From Umezawaea endophytica (GTDB taxonomy: Bacteria; Actinomycetota; Actinomycetes; Mycobacteriales; Pseudonocardiaceae): DNA of 64,000 bases. The first letter of the stretch is position 1. Each line of letters starts with the position of its first letter. Positions 38,898-48,758 of the stretch are shown piece by piece. The notes under the pieces were generated by a model. The model was not told the DNA's origin and searched no databases. It was given only the letters and a program-made list of their open reading frames with translations. The stretch lies in the NCBI RefSeq assembly GCF_025061645.1, contig NZ_JANYMP010000026.1, positions 1 to 64,000 of the forward strand. Reading direction: 5' to 3'. The position numbers were made by a program, and so were the translations under genes.

Positions 38898-39614
38898 TCA
38901 GCGGATCACGCCGGCACGCATGGCCAGCGCCACCATCTGAGCCCGGTCACCGGTGCCCAGCTTGCGCCCGATCCTGCTCAGGTGAGACTTCACCGTGAGC
39001 GCGGAAAGGCTGAGCGCTTCGCCGATCTCCTTGTTGCTCTGGCCATCGGCGACCAACTGGAGGACCTCGACCTCACGCGCGGAAAGCTCCCGCGGAGTGT
39101 TGTCGGTGCCCGGAACCCTGGTGCCCGCTGCGAGCACCGGAGCCACACTCGGATCCGCGTAGACCCCGCCGTCGAGAACCCTGCGCACCCCGTCGGTGAC
39201 CACCATGGGCGAAGCCGACTTCAGGAGGTACGCCTGAGCGCCCGCCTGGAAAGCCGACCGAACCGCATAGGGGTCGTCGGAGGATGCGAGGACCACGATT
39301 CGCGGCCAGCCCTGAGCACGGAGTTCCGTGACCAGGTCGATACCGGTGCCATCCGGTAGGCCCAAGTCGAGGATCGCGAGGTCGCAAGGTCCGGTTGCCA
39401 GAGCCCGCGCCCGAGCCTCTGCAACCGATGCGGCCTCATGCACTGTCCCGGCTCCCATTTGGGTGAGCCGAGCGGATATCGCCTCCCTCAGCAGTGGGTG
39501 GTCGTCGACCACCAGCACTGAGAACAACTCTTCCCGCGGGTGCGGGACCATGTTCGCCGGCAACGAGCCGGCTGGCGTGGTACGAACGGCCTGACCTAAG
39601 CCGACGGCAGCCAC
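38898..39614 (-). CDS. NarL/FixJ-family response regulator
   Basis: The 238-residue regulator has a short leader, then a receiver domain with VLVVDDHPLLREAI, phospho-acceptor Asp in LAILDLGLPDGTG (about residue 80) and Lys in AYLLKSASP (about 130). A C-terminal LuxR helix-turn-helix follows: LSAREVEVLQLVADGQSNKE, LSLSALTVKSHLSRI. GTG 39614 has ggaggt with good spacing. No histidine kinase is adjacent, so it is an orphan regulator here, next to rnd and divergent from a dipeptidase. The dyad at 39661-39700 could be an autoregulatory site. Confidence 0.9.
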   Translation of the reverse strand: MAAVGLGQAVRTTPAGSLPANMVPHPREELFSVLVVDDHPLLREAISARLTQMGAGTVHEAASVAEARARALATGPCDLAILDLGLPDGTGIDLVTELRAQGWPRIVVLASSDDPYAVRSAFQAGAQAYLLKSASPMVVTDGVRRVLDGGVYADPSVAPVLAAGTRVPGTDNTPRELSAREVEVLQLVADGQSNKEIGEALSLSALTVKSHLSRIGRKLGTGDRAQMVALAMRAGVIR

Positions 39615-39660
39615 GTCACTACCTCCCTGGAGTCGGTCGTGCCCCCCGACCGGCACCGGG

Positions 39661-39700
39661 ACTTTCGGCCAATCAGCCGCGCCACTGATCGACCGAAAGT
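39661..39700. promoter_or_regulatory. Inverted repeat upstream of the response regulator
   Basis: The repeat actttcgg (39661-39668) pairs with ccgaaagt (39693-39700) across 24 bases. It lies in the divergent region, about 50 bases upstream of the regulator GTG, and may be its binding site or a leader hairpin. Confidence 0.35.
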
Positions 39701-39867
39701 GGTGTCGTCTGGGGCAGCGTAGCCGCCCGAGCGGGTCTACGGGACGATCAATCGGGTATCTATCCCTATCGAGTTGTGACTGGTGACCCCTTCTGTCACA
39801 CGATCGGCTGACAACTGGATGGGGCCGTAACGCGAGTCTCACTCACAACGACATCTAGGAGTTTCCT

Positions 39868-41040
39868 GTGGCGAGCAGCACAAGCCGGGACCGTGCGCAG
39901 GCACTTCTCGAACGGATCCAGCTCGCCGACGGGCACAACGACCTGCCTTGGGCCCTCCGGGAGTTCTTCGAAAGGGACCCAAACAGTGAAAAGTCAACGG
40001 ACGGTCCCGGCGACGACGTGTTCGCCACGGCGGCGAAGGTCGACCTGTCCATCCGGCAGCCCGCGCTCCAGACCGACCTCGTCCGACTGCGCGAGGGCCG
40101 GGTGGGGTTGCAGTTCTGGTCCGTCTGGATCCCCTGCAAGCTGACGGGTGACGGAGCCGTGACCGCCGTGCTGGAGCAGGTCGAACTGGTCCACGAGATG
40201 GCAGCCCGCTACCCGTCGGACCTCGCCATCGCCACCACGGCCGCCGAGGCCGAAGCCGCGTTCGCCTCCGGGCGGATCGCGTCGCTGCTCGGAGCCGAGG
40301 GCGGGCACAGCATCAACTCGTCGCTGGGCGTGCTGCGGGCGCTGCGGCGGCTCGGCGTCCGGTACATGACGCTCACCCACAACGAGAACACCCCGTGGGC
40401 GGACTCGGCGACGGACGAGCCGGTGCACGGCGGGCTGACGCCGTTCGGGCGGGACGTCGTGCGGGAGATGAACCGGATCGGGATGCTGGTCGACCTGTCG
40501 CACGTGGCGCCCACCACGATGCACGACGCGCTGTCGGTGACGTCGAAGCCGGTGATCTTCAGCCACTCGTCGTGCCGGGCCGTCGCCGACCACCCCCGGA
40601 ACGTGCCGGACGACGTGCTCGGGAAGCTCGGGGACAACGGCGGGGTGTGCATGGTGACGTTCGTGCCGCACTTCGTGTCCCAGGCGTACGCGGAGTGGGA
40701 CGCGCGGTTGAAGGACGCGATGGACGCTGTTGGGGCTAAGCACAACGACCTGGAGGAGAGGGGGGTCTTCGTGGCTGGGTGGTCTGGGGGTGGGGAGCCT
40801 CCGCACGTGACTCTTCAGGATGTGGTGGCTCATGTGGAGCATGCTCGGGAGGTCGCTGGGGTTGATCACATCGGGCTTGGGGGGGACTACGACGGGGTGA
40901 AGGCGCTGCCTGAGGGGTTGGAGGACGTGTCTTGTTATCCGAACCTGTTCGGGGAGTTGTTGGAGCGGAAGTGGAGTGAGGGGGAGTTGGCGAAGTTGGC
41001 TGGGGGGAATGTGTTGCGGGTGTTGAGGGAGGCGGATTGA
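39868..41040 (+). CDS. Membrane dipeptidase family (renal dipeptidase-like) hydrolase
   Basis: The 390-residue zinc dipeptidase of the PF01244 family has the His-x-Asp metal pair in LADGHNDLPW (about residue 22), the bridging Glu in LLGAEGGHSI, His in LVDLSHVAPT and VIFSHSSCRA, and Asp in LGGDYDGV (about 335). It hydrolyses dipeptides, including D-amino-acid or beta-lactam-like ones; no signal peptide is seen, so it is cytosolic. GTG 39868 follows aggag. From about 40730 onward codons become rich in third-position T, unlike the first 850 bases. Confidence 0.9.
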   Translation: MASSTSRDRAQALLERIQLADGHNDLPWALREFFERDPNSEKSTDGPGDDVFATAAKVDLSIRQPALQTDLVRLREGRVGLQFWSVWIPCKLTGDGAVTAVLEQVELVHEMAARYPSDLAIATTAAEAEAAFASGRIASLLGAEGGHSINSSLGVLRALRRLGVRYMTLTHNENTPWADSATDEPVHGGLTPFGRDVVREMNRIGMLVDLSHVAPTTMHDALSVTSKPVIFSHSSCRAVADHPRNVPDDVLGKLGDNGGVCMVTFVPHFVSQAYAEWDARLKDAMDAVGAKHNDLEERGVFVAGWSGGGEPPHVTLQDVVAHVEHAREVAGVDHIGLGGDYDGVKALPEGLEDVSCYPNLFGELLERKWSEGELAKLAGGNVLRVLREAD

Positions 41041-41440
41041 GGGGTGGGTTGAGGGGGATGGTGATCTTGGGGTGGGTGTGCGGATGGGTGTGCGGGTGAT
41101 CTTGCGGATGCACGTGCATTAATACTGTGCAAAGTGAGGGCTTTGAGGGGGATGTGGGGGGTGGGTGGGGTCGGTCGGCACCCCGCTCGCCAAGTGTCTC
41201 GATGCCCGCTTTCGTTTGTCAAGGCGGGAAAGATGCCTTGACAAACGAAAGCGGGCACGAGGGCGCTTTGGATCGGGGTGCAGGCCTGGGTCTGGCTGCC
41301 TTCTCTGGTTGCGTGCTTGCGCTCGGGGGCGTTGAGGGTCCGGGAGGGCGAAGCAGGGAAAGATGCAAGACAGAAGAAGGCAGGGCAGGTCAGGGGTGGG
41401 TCGGGATGGGTGCGGCCGGTCAGGCCGGGGGGCAAAGTGG
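41041..41440. other. Gene-free stretch between dipeptidase and DUF3000 gene
   Basis: About 400 bases with lower coding signal in all frames. It starts with a G-rich, T-containing strand continuing the drift of the dipeptidase 3' end and contains a near-perfect hairpin (41203-41257) and a weak echo of its core (gggaaagatgc again at 41356). No believable gene, tRNA or promoter was found. Confidence 0.6.
41203..41257. repeat. Perfect 23-bp inverted repeat, 9-base loop
   Basis: The left arm 41203-41225 (starting tgcccgctttcg) is the exact complement of the right arm 41235-41257 (ending gaaagcgggca); the loop is gggaaagat. It sits between convergent genes and could stop both transcripts. Its length, perfection and A/T-containing arms are unlike local sequence and suggest a dispersed element. 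Confidence 0.8.
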
Positions 41441-42004
41441 TTAGTGGCCTGTTCGTTGGCCGAACATGGTTACGCCTACGGGGGGTAGGCCTACCGCTGT
41501 GGCCATCAGGTCGAAGAAGGCTGTGCCGTGGGCTGCCAGTTCTGCGTCTTGGGCTGTCCAGGAGGCGCGTAGTTCCAGGTCGTCTGTTCTGGCTGGGCCG
41601 GAGATGTCGCCGAACCTGGCTGAGGACGTTTGGGTGACTGTGCCGCCCAGGGCGGTGAAGGGGGCGCCGGAGACTTCCAGGGCTTCCGAGAGCCAGGACC
41701 AGCCGACTTCCGGTAGCAAGGGGTCTGCTGCCAGTTCTGGGTCGAGTTCTACGCGTACGTAGGCGACCAGGCGGAACTTGCCGTCCCAGGCTTCCACGCC
41801 GTCCGGGTCGTGCAGGAGGACCAGCCTGCCCGTCGACAGTTCGTCCGACGGGCCGGTTATTTCGGCGGTCAATGCGTAGGCCCAAGGTGCTAGGCGTTGC
41901 GGCGGGCGCACTTCGGTGAGTTCCAGCTCTGGTCGGGTTTGCACCGACTTGAGCGTCGCCACCGCCCGCCGGAACAGCTCGGGCTCCGCCGCGATTCCGG
42001 TCAC
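41441..42004 (-). CDS. DUF3000 family protein
   Basis: The 187-residue actinobacterial protein of unknown function shows [57 protein letters not shown] minus its ends, and [21 protein letters not shown], all DUF3000 features. It is cytosolic with an alpha/beta pattern. GTG 42004 was chosen; a longer frame to 42049 overlaps the hemE upstream region. The gene is divergent from hemE, a common actinobacterial neighbourhood, suggesting but not proving a heme-related role. Confidence 0.85.
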   Translation of the reverse strand: MTGIAAEPELFRRAVATLKSVQTRPELELTEVRPPQRLAPWAYALTAEITGPSDELSTGRLVLLHDPDGVEAWDGKFRLVAYVRVELDPELAADPLLPEVGWSWLSEALEVSGAPFTALGGTVTQTSSARFGDISGPARTDDLELRASWTAQDAELAAHGTAFFDLMATAVGLPPVGVTMFGQRTGH

Positions 42005-42106
42005 GGCACCGACTGTATGCCCAAAACGTTCGCCGTTCGCCTGCGGCACGCCGAGTGGGTGACACCGCGCCGAAGCGCTTTCCCGTGGCGTGGGACGATT
42101 GGGGGG

Positions 42107-43153
42107 ATGACGAACTCCCTCCTCTCCGAAGCCCCGCTGCTGGTCGCCGCGCGCGGTGGCACGCCTTCTCGCACGCCGGTGTGGTTCATGCGCCAGGCGG
42201 GCCGTTCACTGCCGGAGTACCGCAAGCTGCGCGAGGGCACCGCGATGCTCGACGCGTGCATGGACCCGGAGATGGTCTGCGAGATCACGATGCAGCCGGT
42301 CCGCAGGCACGACGTGGACGCGGCGATCCTGTTCAGCGACATCGTGGTGCCGCTGAAGGCCGCGGGCGTCGACCTGGACATCGTGCCGGGTGTCGGGCCC
42401 GTGGTCGCGAACCCGGTGCGGACCGCCGCTGACGTGGCCGCTCTCCCCGTGCTGCGGGTCGAGCAGGTGCAGCCGGTGCTGGACGCGATCGGGCTGCTGC
42501 TCAAGGAACTGGGCGGCGTGCCGCTGATCGGGTTCGCGGGCGCGCCGTTCACGCTGGCGTCGTACCTCGTGGAAGGCGGTCCGAGCCGCAACCACGAGAA
42601 GACCAAGGCGCTCATGCACGGCGACCCCGAGCTGTGGCACGCGCTGCTCGGGCGGATCGCCGACCTGACCGCGGAGTTCCTGCGCGCCCAGGTCGAAGCC
42701 GGTGTGTCGGCCGTGCAGCTCTTCGACTCGTGGGCGGGCGCGCTGTCCGAGCGCGACTACCGCGAGTTCGTGCTGCCGCACTCGACCCGCGTGCTCTCCT
42801 CGATCTCCGGCGTGCCGCGCATCCACTTCGGCGTCGGCACGGGCGAGCTGCTGCCCGCGATGCGCGAAGCGGGCGCGGACGTCGTCGGCGTCGACTGGCG
42901 CATCCCGCTGGACGAGGCGGTGCGCCGCCTCCGCGAAGCCGCTCCGGAGCTGCCGGTGCCGGTCGTGCAGGGCAACCTGGACCCGGCGCTGCTGTTCGCG
43001 GGGGTGCCCGCGCTGGAGCGCGAGGTCGAGCGGATCGTCGGTGAGGGCAAGGCCGCCGCCGGGCACATCTTCAACCTCGGGCACGGCGTGCTGCCGGACA
43101 CCGATCCGGAGATGATCACCAAGGCGGTCGAGCTGGTGCACGCCGCCGGATGA
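42107..43153 (+). CDS. hemE: Uroporphyrinogen decarboxylase
   Basis: The 348-residue enzyme has the family signature [20 protein letters not shown] (near residue 25, substrate-binding Arg) and [20 protein letters not shown] (about 140). The catalytic Asp of [14 protein letters not shown] (about 80) and [18 protein letters not shown] (about 205) are also present. It removes four carboxyls of uroporphyrinogen III to give coproporphyrinogen III in the cytoplasm. ATG 42107 follows a ggggg run. Its stop overlaps the cgoX ATG by 4 bases, so the two enzymes that act in series are coupled. Confidence 0.97.
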   Translation: MTNSLLSEAPLLVAARGGTPSRTPVWFMRQAGRSLPEYRKLREGTAMLDACMDPEMVCEITMQPVRRHDVDAAILFSDIVVPLKAAGVDLDIVPGVGPVVANPVRTAADVAALPVLRVEQVQPVLDAIGLLLKELGGVPLIGFAGAPFTLASYLVEGGPSRNHEKTKALMHGDPELWHALLGRIADLTAEFLRAQVEAGVSAVQLFDSWAGALSERDYREFVLPHSTRVLSSISGVPRIHFGVGTGELLPAMREAGADVVGVDWRIPLDEAVRRLREAAPELPVPVVQGNLDPALLFAGVPALEREVERIVGEGKAAAGHIFNLGHGVLPDTDPEMITKAVELVHAAG

Positions 43154-44571
43154 GACCACTCCACGTCGCGGTGATCGGGGGCGGTGTCTCCGGTCTCGCC
43201 GCGGCGCACCGGCTCCGCAAGCTGCTCGGACCGAGCGCCACGATCACGCTGGTCGAGCAGTCGGACCGGCTCGGCGGCAAGCTGAGCACGGTCGAGCTGG
43301 CCGGGCACGCCTACGACGTCGGCACCGAGGCGTTCCTGGTGCGCAGGCCCGAAGCGGCCGAGCTGATCCTGGAACTGGGCATCTCGGCGTCCGTGGTGCA
43401 CCCGACGGGCGTGCCCGCGACCATCCGCGCGGGCGGTCGCACCAAGCCGATCCCGGCGCACACGCTCATGGGCGTGCCCGCGTCCGCGGAGGCCGTGCGG
43501 TCGGTGCTGTCCGACGACGGGTTCCGCCGGGTCGAGGCCGAGCCCGCGCTGCCGCCCATTCGCCTCGACGGCGCCGACGTGGCCGTCGGCACGCTGCTGC
43601 ACGAGCGGTTCGGGCCCGAGGTCGGTGCCCGACTGGTCGGTCCGCTGCTCGGCGGCGTCTACGCGGGCAGCCCGAAGTCGTTGGGGCTGCGGGCGACCAT
43701 GCCGCAGCTCGCCACGGCGCTGGACTCCGGGATCGGGTCGCTGCTCGCGGCCGCCGCCACGACGATGCCCGCCCCACCGCAGGCCCGCGCGAAGCGCCCA
43801 CCGGTGTTCGGCACGCTGGCGGGCGGACTGTCCGGGCTGATCGACGCGCTGGAGCGCGCCTCGGCGGCGCAGGTCCGCCTCGGGCTGCCGGTGCGGGCGT
43901 TGAGCTGGCGCGACGTCGGCTGGCGGCTGGAGATCGGGTCGGCGTCGTCGCCGGAGTACCTCGACGTGGACGGGATCGTCCTCGCCGTGCCCGCGCCGTC
44001 GGCGCGCAAGCTGCTCGGCGACGTGGCGCCCGCCGCGGCGAAGCGGTACGCGGAGATCGACGTCGCGTCGATGGCCGTGGTCGCCATGGCCCTCCCGCCG
44101 GGCACGGAACTGCCGGAGCGGTCCGGTGTGCTGATCGCCGAGGGCGAGCGCCACCGGGACACGACCCCGTTCACCGCCAAGGCCTTCACGTTCTCCAGCC
44201 GGAAGTGGGCGCACCTCGACGACGGCCCGCTGCTGGTGCGCGGGTCGGTCGGGCGCTTCGGCCAGACCGCGCTGCTCCAGCGCTCCGACGCGGATCTGGT
44301 GAAGGTCGTGCGCGCGGACCTCGCCGAGCTGACGGGCGTCACCGCCGCGCCCATCGACACCGTCGTCACCCGGTGGGGTGGCGGCCTGCCGCAGTACGGC
44401 GTCGGCCACCTCGACCTGGTGTCCGGCATCGAGCACGCCGTGGCGGAACTGCCGGGCGTCGCCGTGGCCGGCGCCTCGCTGCACGGCGTGGGCGTGCCCG
44501 CGTGCATCGCGACGGCGGACGCCGCCGCCGCACGGGTCGCCGCCCACCTCCTCGGCCGCGTCCAGCGGTGA
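43150..44571 (+). CDS. cgoX: Coproporphyrinogen III oxidase, HemY/CgoX type
   Basis: The 473-residue FAD oxidase has [17 protein letters not shown] (residues 6-22), [16 protein letters not shown] and the C-terminal FAD segment [20 protein letters not shown]. The central substrate domain includes [20 protein letters not shown]. In actinobacteria the HemY-type enzyme oxidises coproporphyrinogen III to coproporphyrin III in the coproporphyrin-dependent heme route, consistent with hemQ nearby. The ATG overlaps the hemE stop. The traditional symbol hemG/hemY is also used. The ferrochelatase gene is not in this window. Confidence 0.93.
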   Translation: MRPLHVAVIGGGVSGLAAAHRLRKLLGPSATITLVEQSDRLGGKLSTVELAGHAYDVGTEAFLVRRPEAAELILELGISASVVHPTGVPATIRAGGRTKPIPAHTLMGVPASAEAVRSVLSDDGFRRVEAEPALPPIRLDGADVAVGTLLHERFGPEVGARLVGPLLGGVYAGSPKSLGLRATMPQLATALDSGIGSLLAAAATTMPAPPQARAKRPPVFGTLAGGLSGLIDALERASAAQVRLGLPVRALSWRDVGWRLEIGSASSPEYLDVDGIVLAVPAPSARKLLGDVAPAAAKRYAEIDVASMAVVAMALPPGTELPERSGVLIAEGERHRDTTPFTAKAFTFSSRKWAHLDDGPLLVRGSVGRFGQTALLQRSDADLVKVVRADLAELTGVTAAPIDTVVTRWGGGLPQYGVGHLDLVSGIEHAVAELPGVAVAGASLHGVGVPACIATADAAAARVAAHLLGRVQR

Positions 44572-44573
44572 GC

Positions 44574-44603
44574 GGGCCCGTGGCGCGCGAACGCCACGGG
44601 CCC
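44574..44603. terminator. 12-bp stem terminator between cgoX and subtilase 1
   Basis: The stem gggcccgtggcg (44574-44585) and cgccacgggccc (44592-44603), loop cgcgaa, begins two bases past the cgoX stop and just before the end of the minus-strand subtilase. It belongs to the same hairpin family as those at 48759 and 52753. Confidence 0.75.
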
Positions 44604-44610
44604 ACCACTG

Positions 44611-47600
44611 CTAGCCCGCGATCTTGTAGGCGCGGATCACGGTGTTCTCGACGGTGTTGCCCTTGCTGTCGGTGGCCTTGGCCCGCAGTGAGGCGAAGCT
44701 GCCGGCAGGTCCGTTGTGGACCAGTGCTGACCTGCCGATGACGGGTGCGTGGCGCCAGGTCTTGCCGTCGTCGAAGGAGACGTCGACAGTGATCCGGTTG
44801 ACGCGGCCGTTGTCGGCGCCGGGGTTCTGCTGGACGACGAGGGGCACCGGGAACGTGCGATTGGCGGGGGCGGTGTTCCGCCGGTCCAGGTCGGGGCGGA
44901 AGCGGATGATCGACATCGGGAGGGGGGTGTACCGCGGTCCCACCTCCTCCGAGCGGAACGTCCACGCGGCGGTGACCTTCGTGCTGAACTCGGACACCCC
45001 GCTGCGTGTCGCCTCCGTCTCCACCCGGTAGGACGCCGAGAGCGAGGACATGTCGCCCCGGAGGTTGCCCGGTTCGGTGCTCTCGCCGATCTTCACGCCG
45101 TCGCGGAAGAGGGTCGTCCTGGCGCTGTCGAACGCCGAGTAGCCCGTCCCGCCCGTGCTGTCGCCGAACACCGGCACCGTGACGCGGAGGGTCGAGCCGG
45201 TCCTCCCCAGCGCGTAGGCGAACCCGTCCAGCGCCGGGCCGAACACCGCGTAGCCGGGCAGGTTGGCGTAGCGCTTGCCTGCTCGGAACTCCCGCGGCGG
45301 CGTGTTCTGCTCCGCCTCGATGGTGTTCTCGAAGATCTGCTCGTGCGTCGAGGTCCACGTGACGCCGTCACCGGCGACGTAGTCGGTCGCGGTGCCGGAC
45401 GCGCCGACGGGTGCCCGCCAGGCGAACGTGCCGCCGCCGAGGGAGTCGGCCGGGCTCAGCGTCAGGAAGTGGTCGCGGCCATCAGGACTTGGCCCGACGG
45501 TGGTCTTGACCTCGGCGAAGTCGCTCTTGCCCAGGTCGCGGACCACCCCGGTGGGCATCTCGCCCTTCCACGCCGAGGCGAACCGGTAGTTGATCGGCAT
45601 GTCGCCCACGGGCGTGCCCTGCCACTGGACGCCGACTCGCGAGGCCATCCGGTCCGGCGCGGCGTCCTCGCCGATCTGGCCCGTCGACGGTTCGTAGGTG
45701 TCGGGCAGCGCCTTGCCGTGGATGACGGTGCCCGTCGCCGTCGGCCAGGTCGCGCCGACGTCGCTGATCCGGATCACGGCGGTCGGCTCCGGGACGGACA
45801 CCTTGACGGGCTTGGTGATCCGCGCGTCGGCGTCGACGACGGTGTCCTCGTCCACGGTCAGCCTGGGGGCCGCCAGGAACGCGAACCTCTTCCCCGTCAC
45901 GATGGTGCTCCACGCGTAGTAGTCGCCCTTCGGCACGCGGATCTGGGCGCTCCCGTCGTCCTCGGACAGGTAGTACGTCTGCGAACCGCCGATCTCCCCG
46001 AGGTAGGTCTCGCCTGGTGCGCGGGTGCCGTCGAGGTCGGTGTGGTTCACGGTCACGGTGTAGCTCTCGACCTCGCGGGCGACCGAGACCGGGCTGCGCA
46101 CCGCCCCGGTGCTCGACGTGGCGATGACGGTGCCGGTGAAGGCGCCGTCGAGCGTGCCGATCCGGGTGTCGCCGGTGACGGTGACCTTCGCTTCGCCGCC
46201 CGCGGGGACGGTGACGTTCGCGGGGGCGACGGTCAGCAGGCCCGCGGGGGCGGGTTTGCCGTCGGGTCCCTTGGCGTCGACGGTCAGGTCGAGGGTGACG
46301 GTGTCGGTGCCGGAGTTGCGGTAGACGACGTCCTTGGTGACCGGCACGTCGTCGGCGTGCGGCCACTGCTGGAGGCCGAGGCTGAGGTTGGCGGGTTCGG
46401 CGGTCACGGTCTGGGTGATGGCCCTGGTGAGGTCGATCCGGCCGGTGCCCTGGTCGAACGCGGTCAGCGCCGGGTTCGGCTTGGCGGAGGCGACCAAGGC
46501 GGCTTTGATCCGTGATCCCGTCCAGTCGGGGTGCTGCTGCTTGAGCAGTGCCGCGGCGCCCGCGACGTGCGGGGTGGCCATCGACGTGCCCGACATGGAC
46601 ACGTAGCCGTCGCCGACGGGTGTGCCGATCGAACCGGTGGAGGACCTCGCGGCCACGATGTCCACGCCTGGTGCGGTGACGTCGGGTTTGACGGCGCCGT
46701 CGCCGACCCTGGGGCCACGGCTGGAGAACGCCGCGATGTCGTCGTTCCGGTCGACCGCGCCGACGGTCAGTGCGGCGTCCGCGCTGCCGGGGGAGCCGAT
46801 GGTCTCGGCGTCGCTGCCCGAGTTGCCCGCGGCGATGACGAAGAGCGTGCCGTGCTGGGCGGAGAGCGTGTTCACCGCTTCTTCGAGCGGGTCGATCTCC
46901 GGGCTGTCGCCGCCGCCGAGGCTGAGGTTGACGACGTCGGCGCCCTGCTCGACGGCCCAGGCCATGCCGCCGAGGATCCAGGACTCGGCGCACCCGAACC
47001 GGACGCAGACCTTGCCGTCCAGGATCTTGGCGTCCGGGGCCACACCGCGGTACTTGGCCCCGGCGCTGGCGACCGTGGCCGCGACGTGCGTGCCGTGGCC
47101 GCTCAGGTCCGCGTCCGACTCGTAGGTGAAGTTCTTCGCGGCCAGTTCTTTGCCCTTGAGGTCGGGGTGCTCGGCGTCGACGCCGGTGTCGAGCACGGCG
47201 ACCTTCACGCCGGTTCCGGTGTAACCCGCCTGCCACGCCGCGGGCGCGCCGATCTGCGCCACGCTGCGGTCCAGGGTCGGCTGCCGCAGGCCGTCGAGCC
47301 TGATCTTCGTGTACGAGCTGTCACCGACGAGGGTCCGCCAGGTGTCCGCGGCCTTTGCCTTCGAGGTGTTGGCCGAGAAGGACTTCACGACGGGCAGGTC
47401 GTAGGTGACGGTGGTGCCCGCGAGGGCGTCGGCCGCCCGGACCCCGCCATCGGTGGTCAGGATCAGCGGCACGGAGTCGCGGTGGGCGTCGTCGTAGCGC
47501 GACTCGACGAGTTCCGTGACGTCGAACAGCCGCCTGTCCACCCGGCCGCTCGCCACGGCTTTGCGGGCGTCGTCGGGCACGACGAACAGGTGCCCCTGTT

Positions 47601-47841
47601 CGGTGGACGTCGAGTAGGCGATGTCGTCACGGCCGGTGCCGGGGACGACCGAACCCCCTCCGGCCCCGTCGAGCACGACCCGGTCGCCGGTGATCAGCGT
47701 GACGGAGCCCGCCGCTCCCGGCGCGGTGAACCTCGGCGGTGCGGAGCCCTCGGCCGCCGACTCGCCCGCGGACCCGACCACGAGTCCGAGCGTGAGCGCG
47801 GTGACCCCCATTAAAGCGCTGTGTCGTCGTGGTGATCGCAA
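44611..47841 (-). CDS. Secreted S8 subtilisin-like protease 1
   Basis: The 1076-residue secreted subtilase has a signal peptide (hydrophobic LMGVTALTLGLVVGSAGES, cleaved near SAAEG). A propeptide follows (SVTLITGDRVVLDG, LFVVPDDARKAVASGRVDRR). The catalytic domain has Asp in VAVLDTGVDAEHPDL (about 215), His in GHGTHVAATVASAG (about 250), Asn in VIAAGNSGSD and Ser in SGTSMATPHVAGAA (about 417). About 600 C-terminal residues of beta domains end NTVIRAYKIAG. The start is TTG 47841 with aggagg six bases before. The second and third copies share this layout. It is convergent with cgoX. Confidence 0.92.
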   Translation of the reverse strand: MRSPRRHSALMGVTALTLGLVVGSAGESAAEGSAPPRFTAPGAAGSVTLITGDRVVLDGAGGGSVVPGTGRDDIAYSTSTEQGHLFVVPDDARKAVASGRVDRRLFDVTELVESRYDDAHRDSVPLILTTDGGVRAADALAGTTVTYDLPVVKSFSANTSKAKAADTWRTLVGDSSYTKIRLDGLRQPTLDRSVAQIGAPAAWQAGYTGTGVKVAVLDTGVDAEHPDLKGKELAAKNFTYESDADLSGHGTHVAATVASAGAKYRGVAPDAKILDGKVCVRFGCAESWILGGMAWAVEQGADVVNLSLGGGDSPEIDPLEEAVNTLSAQHGTLFVIAAGNSGSDAETIGSPGSADAALTVGAVDRNDDIAAFSSRGPRVGDGAVKPDVTAPGVDIVAARSSTGSIGTPVGDGYVSMSGTSMATPHVAGAAALLKQQHPDWTGSRIKAALVASAKPNPALTAFDQGTGRIDLTRAITQTVTAEPANLSLGLQQWPHADDVPVTKDVVYRNSGTDTVTLDLTVDAKGPDGKPAPAGLLTVAPANVTVPAGGEAKVTVTGDTRIGTLDGAFTGTVIATSSTGAVRSPVSVAREVESYTVTVNHTDLDGTRAPGETYLGEIGGSQTYYLSEDDGSAQIRVPKGDYYAWSTIVTGKRFAFLAAPRLTVDEDTVVDADARITKPVKVSVPEPTAVIRISDVGATWPTATGTVIHGKALPDTYEPSTGQIGEDAAPDRMASRVGVQWQGTPVGDMPINYRFASAWKGEMPTGVVRDLGKSDFAEVKTTVGPSPDGRDHFLTLSPADSLGGGTFAWRAPVGASGTATDYVAGDGVTWTSTHEQIFENTIEAEQNTPPREFRAGKRYANLPGYAVFGPALDGFAYALGRTGSTLRVTVPVFGDSTGGTGYSAFDSARTTLFRDGVKIGESTEPGNLRGDMSSLSASYRVETEATRSGVSEFSTKVTAAWTFRSEEVGPRYTPLPMSIIRFRPDLDRRNTAPANRTFPVPLVVQQNPGADNGRVNRITVDVSFDDGKTWRHAPVIGRSALVHNGPAGSFASLRAKATDSKGNTVENTVIRAYKIAG

Positions 47842-47979
47842 CAGCCACCTCCTGGTGTGGTGAACCTGGTGCGGGACGCCTGGAAGCGCTCCCGCACTTC
47901 CGGCCACGACCACTGGCCGTGCGTGGTTGCACGAGCACGTGGCGTGAGAGCGCCATGTTTTCGCCACCTCCGCCCGCAC

Positions 47980-48008
47980 GGGATCTGGTAGGCGTGGATC
48001 ACGGTGTT
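47980..48008 (-). pseudogene. Relic of a subtilase C-terminus
   Basis: These 29 bases match the last codons of subtilase 1 (44619-44647) at 26 positions. On the minus strand they encode NTVIHAYQIP, against NTVIRAYKIAG in the intact copies. No stop follows and nothing upstream is homologous, so this is the residue of a lost or truncated copy, between the subtilase 1 start and the hemQ start. Confidence 0.7.
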
Positions 48009-48060
48009 GCGCGTACCACCGGTCGTTCCCGGCCGTGTCCGGCGGTGAGAGGATGGAGCC

Positions 48061-48753
48061 ATGGCCCGCCTGGACTACACCGAGCTCAACGACACCATCC
48101 GCTACACCATGTGGTCGGTCTTCCGCGTCGAACCCGGCCGCCTCCCCGACGACCGCGGCTCCGCGGCCACCGAGGCGCAGAACTACCTGGACGCCCTGGA
48201 AGGCAAGGGCGTCGTGGTGCGCGGCGTGTACGACGTCGCGGGCCTGCGGGCCGACGCGGACTACATGATCTGGTGGCACGCCGAGGAGATCGAACAGGTC
48301 CAGGCCGCCTACCAGGGCTTCCGCCGCACCGCCGTGGGCCGCGTGTCCACCCCGGTCTGGAGCCAGGTCGCGCTGCACCGGCCCGCCGAGTTCAACCGCA
48401 GCCACATCCCGGCGTTCCTCGCCGGTGAAGAGGCCCGCAAGTACGTGTGCGTGTACCCGTTCGTGCGCTCCTACGAGTGGTACCTGCTGCCCGAGGCCGA
48501 CCGGCGCAAGATGCTCGCCGACCACGGCAAGGAAGCGCGGGACTACCCGGACGTGCGCGCCAACACGGTGTCCTCGTTCGCGCTCGGCGACTACGAGTGG
48601 ATGCTGGCGTTCGAGGCGGACGAGCTGCACCGCATCGTCGACCTCATGCGGCACCTGCGCGGCACCGAGGCCCGCCTGCACGTCCGCGAGGAGGTCCCGT
48701 TCTACACCGGGACCCGCGTGCCCGCCTCCGAGCTGGTCATCAACCTGCCGTGA
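48061..48753 (+). CDS. hemQ: Coproheme decarboxylase HemQ (chlorite dismutase fold)
   Basis: The 230-residue protein matches actinobacterial HemQ/Chd[65 protein letters not shown] (Tyr and Lys of the coproheme site) minus its ends, [15 protein letters not shown] (proximal His) and [20 protein letters not shown]. It removes two propionate carboxyls from coproheme to give heme b, the last step of the coproporphyrin route started by hemE and cgoX. ATG 48061 has a ggag site. The symbol chdC is also used. It lies between two antisense subtilases rather than directly after cgoX. Confidence 0.95.
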   Translation: MARLDYTELNDTIRYTMWSVFRVEPGRLPDDRGSAATEAQNYLDALEGKGVVVRGVYDVAGLRADADYMIWWHAEEIEQVQAAYQGFRRTAVGRVSTPVWSQVALHRPAEFNRSHIPAFLAGEEARKYVCVYPFVRSYEWYLLPEADRRKMLADHGKEARDYPDVRANTVSSFALGDYEWMLAFEADELHRIVDLMRHLRGTEARLHVREEVPFYTGTRVPASELVINLP

Positions 48754-48758
48754 CCGCG

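Noticed and set aside
47842-48062. Short minus-strand frames upstream of subtilase 1 as a real gene
   Set aside because: Only the relic of a subtilase C-terminus is recognisable; no start, ribosome site or coding bias supports an active gene.
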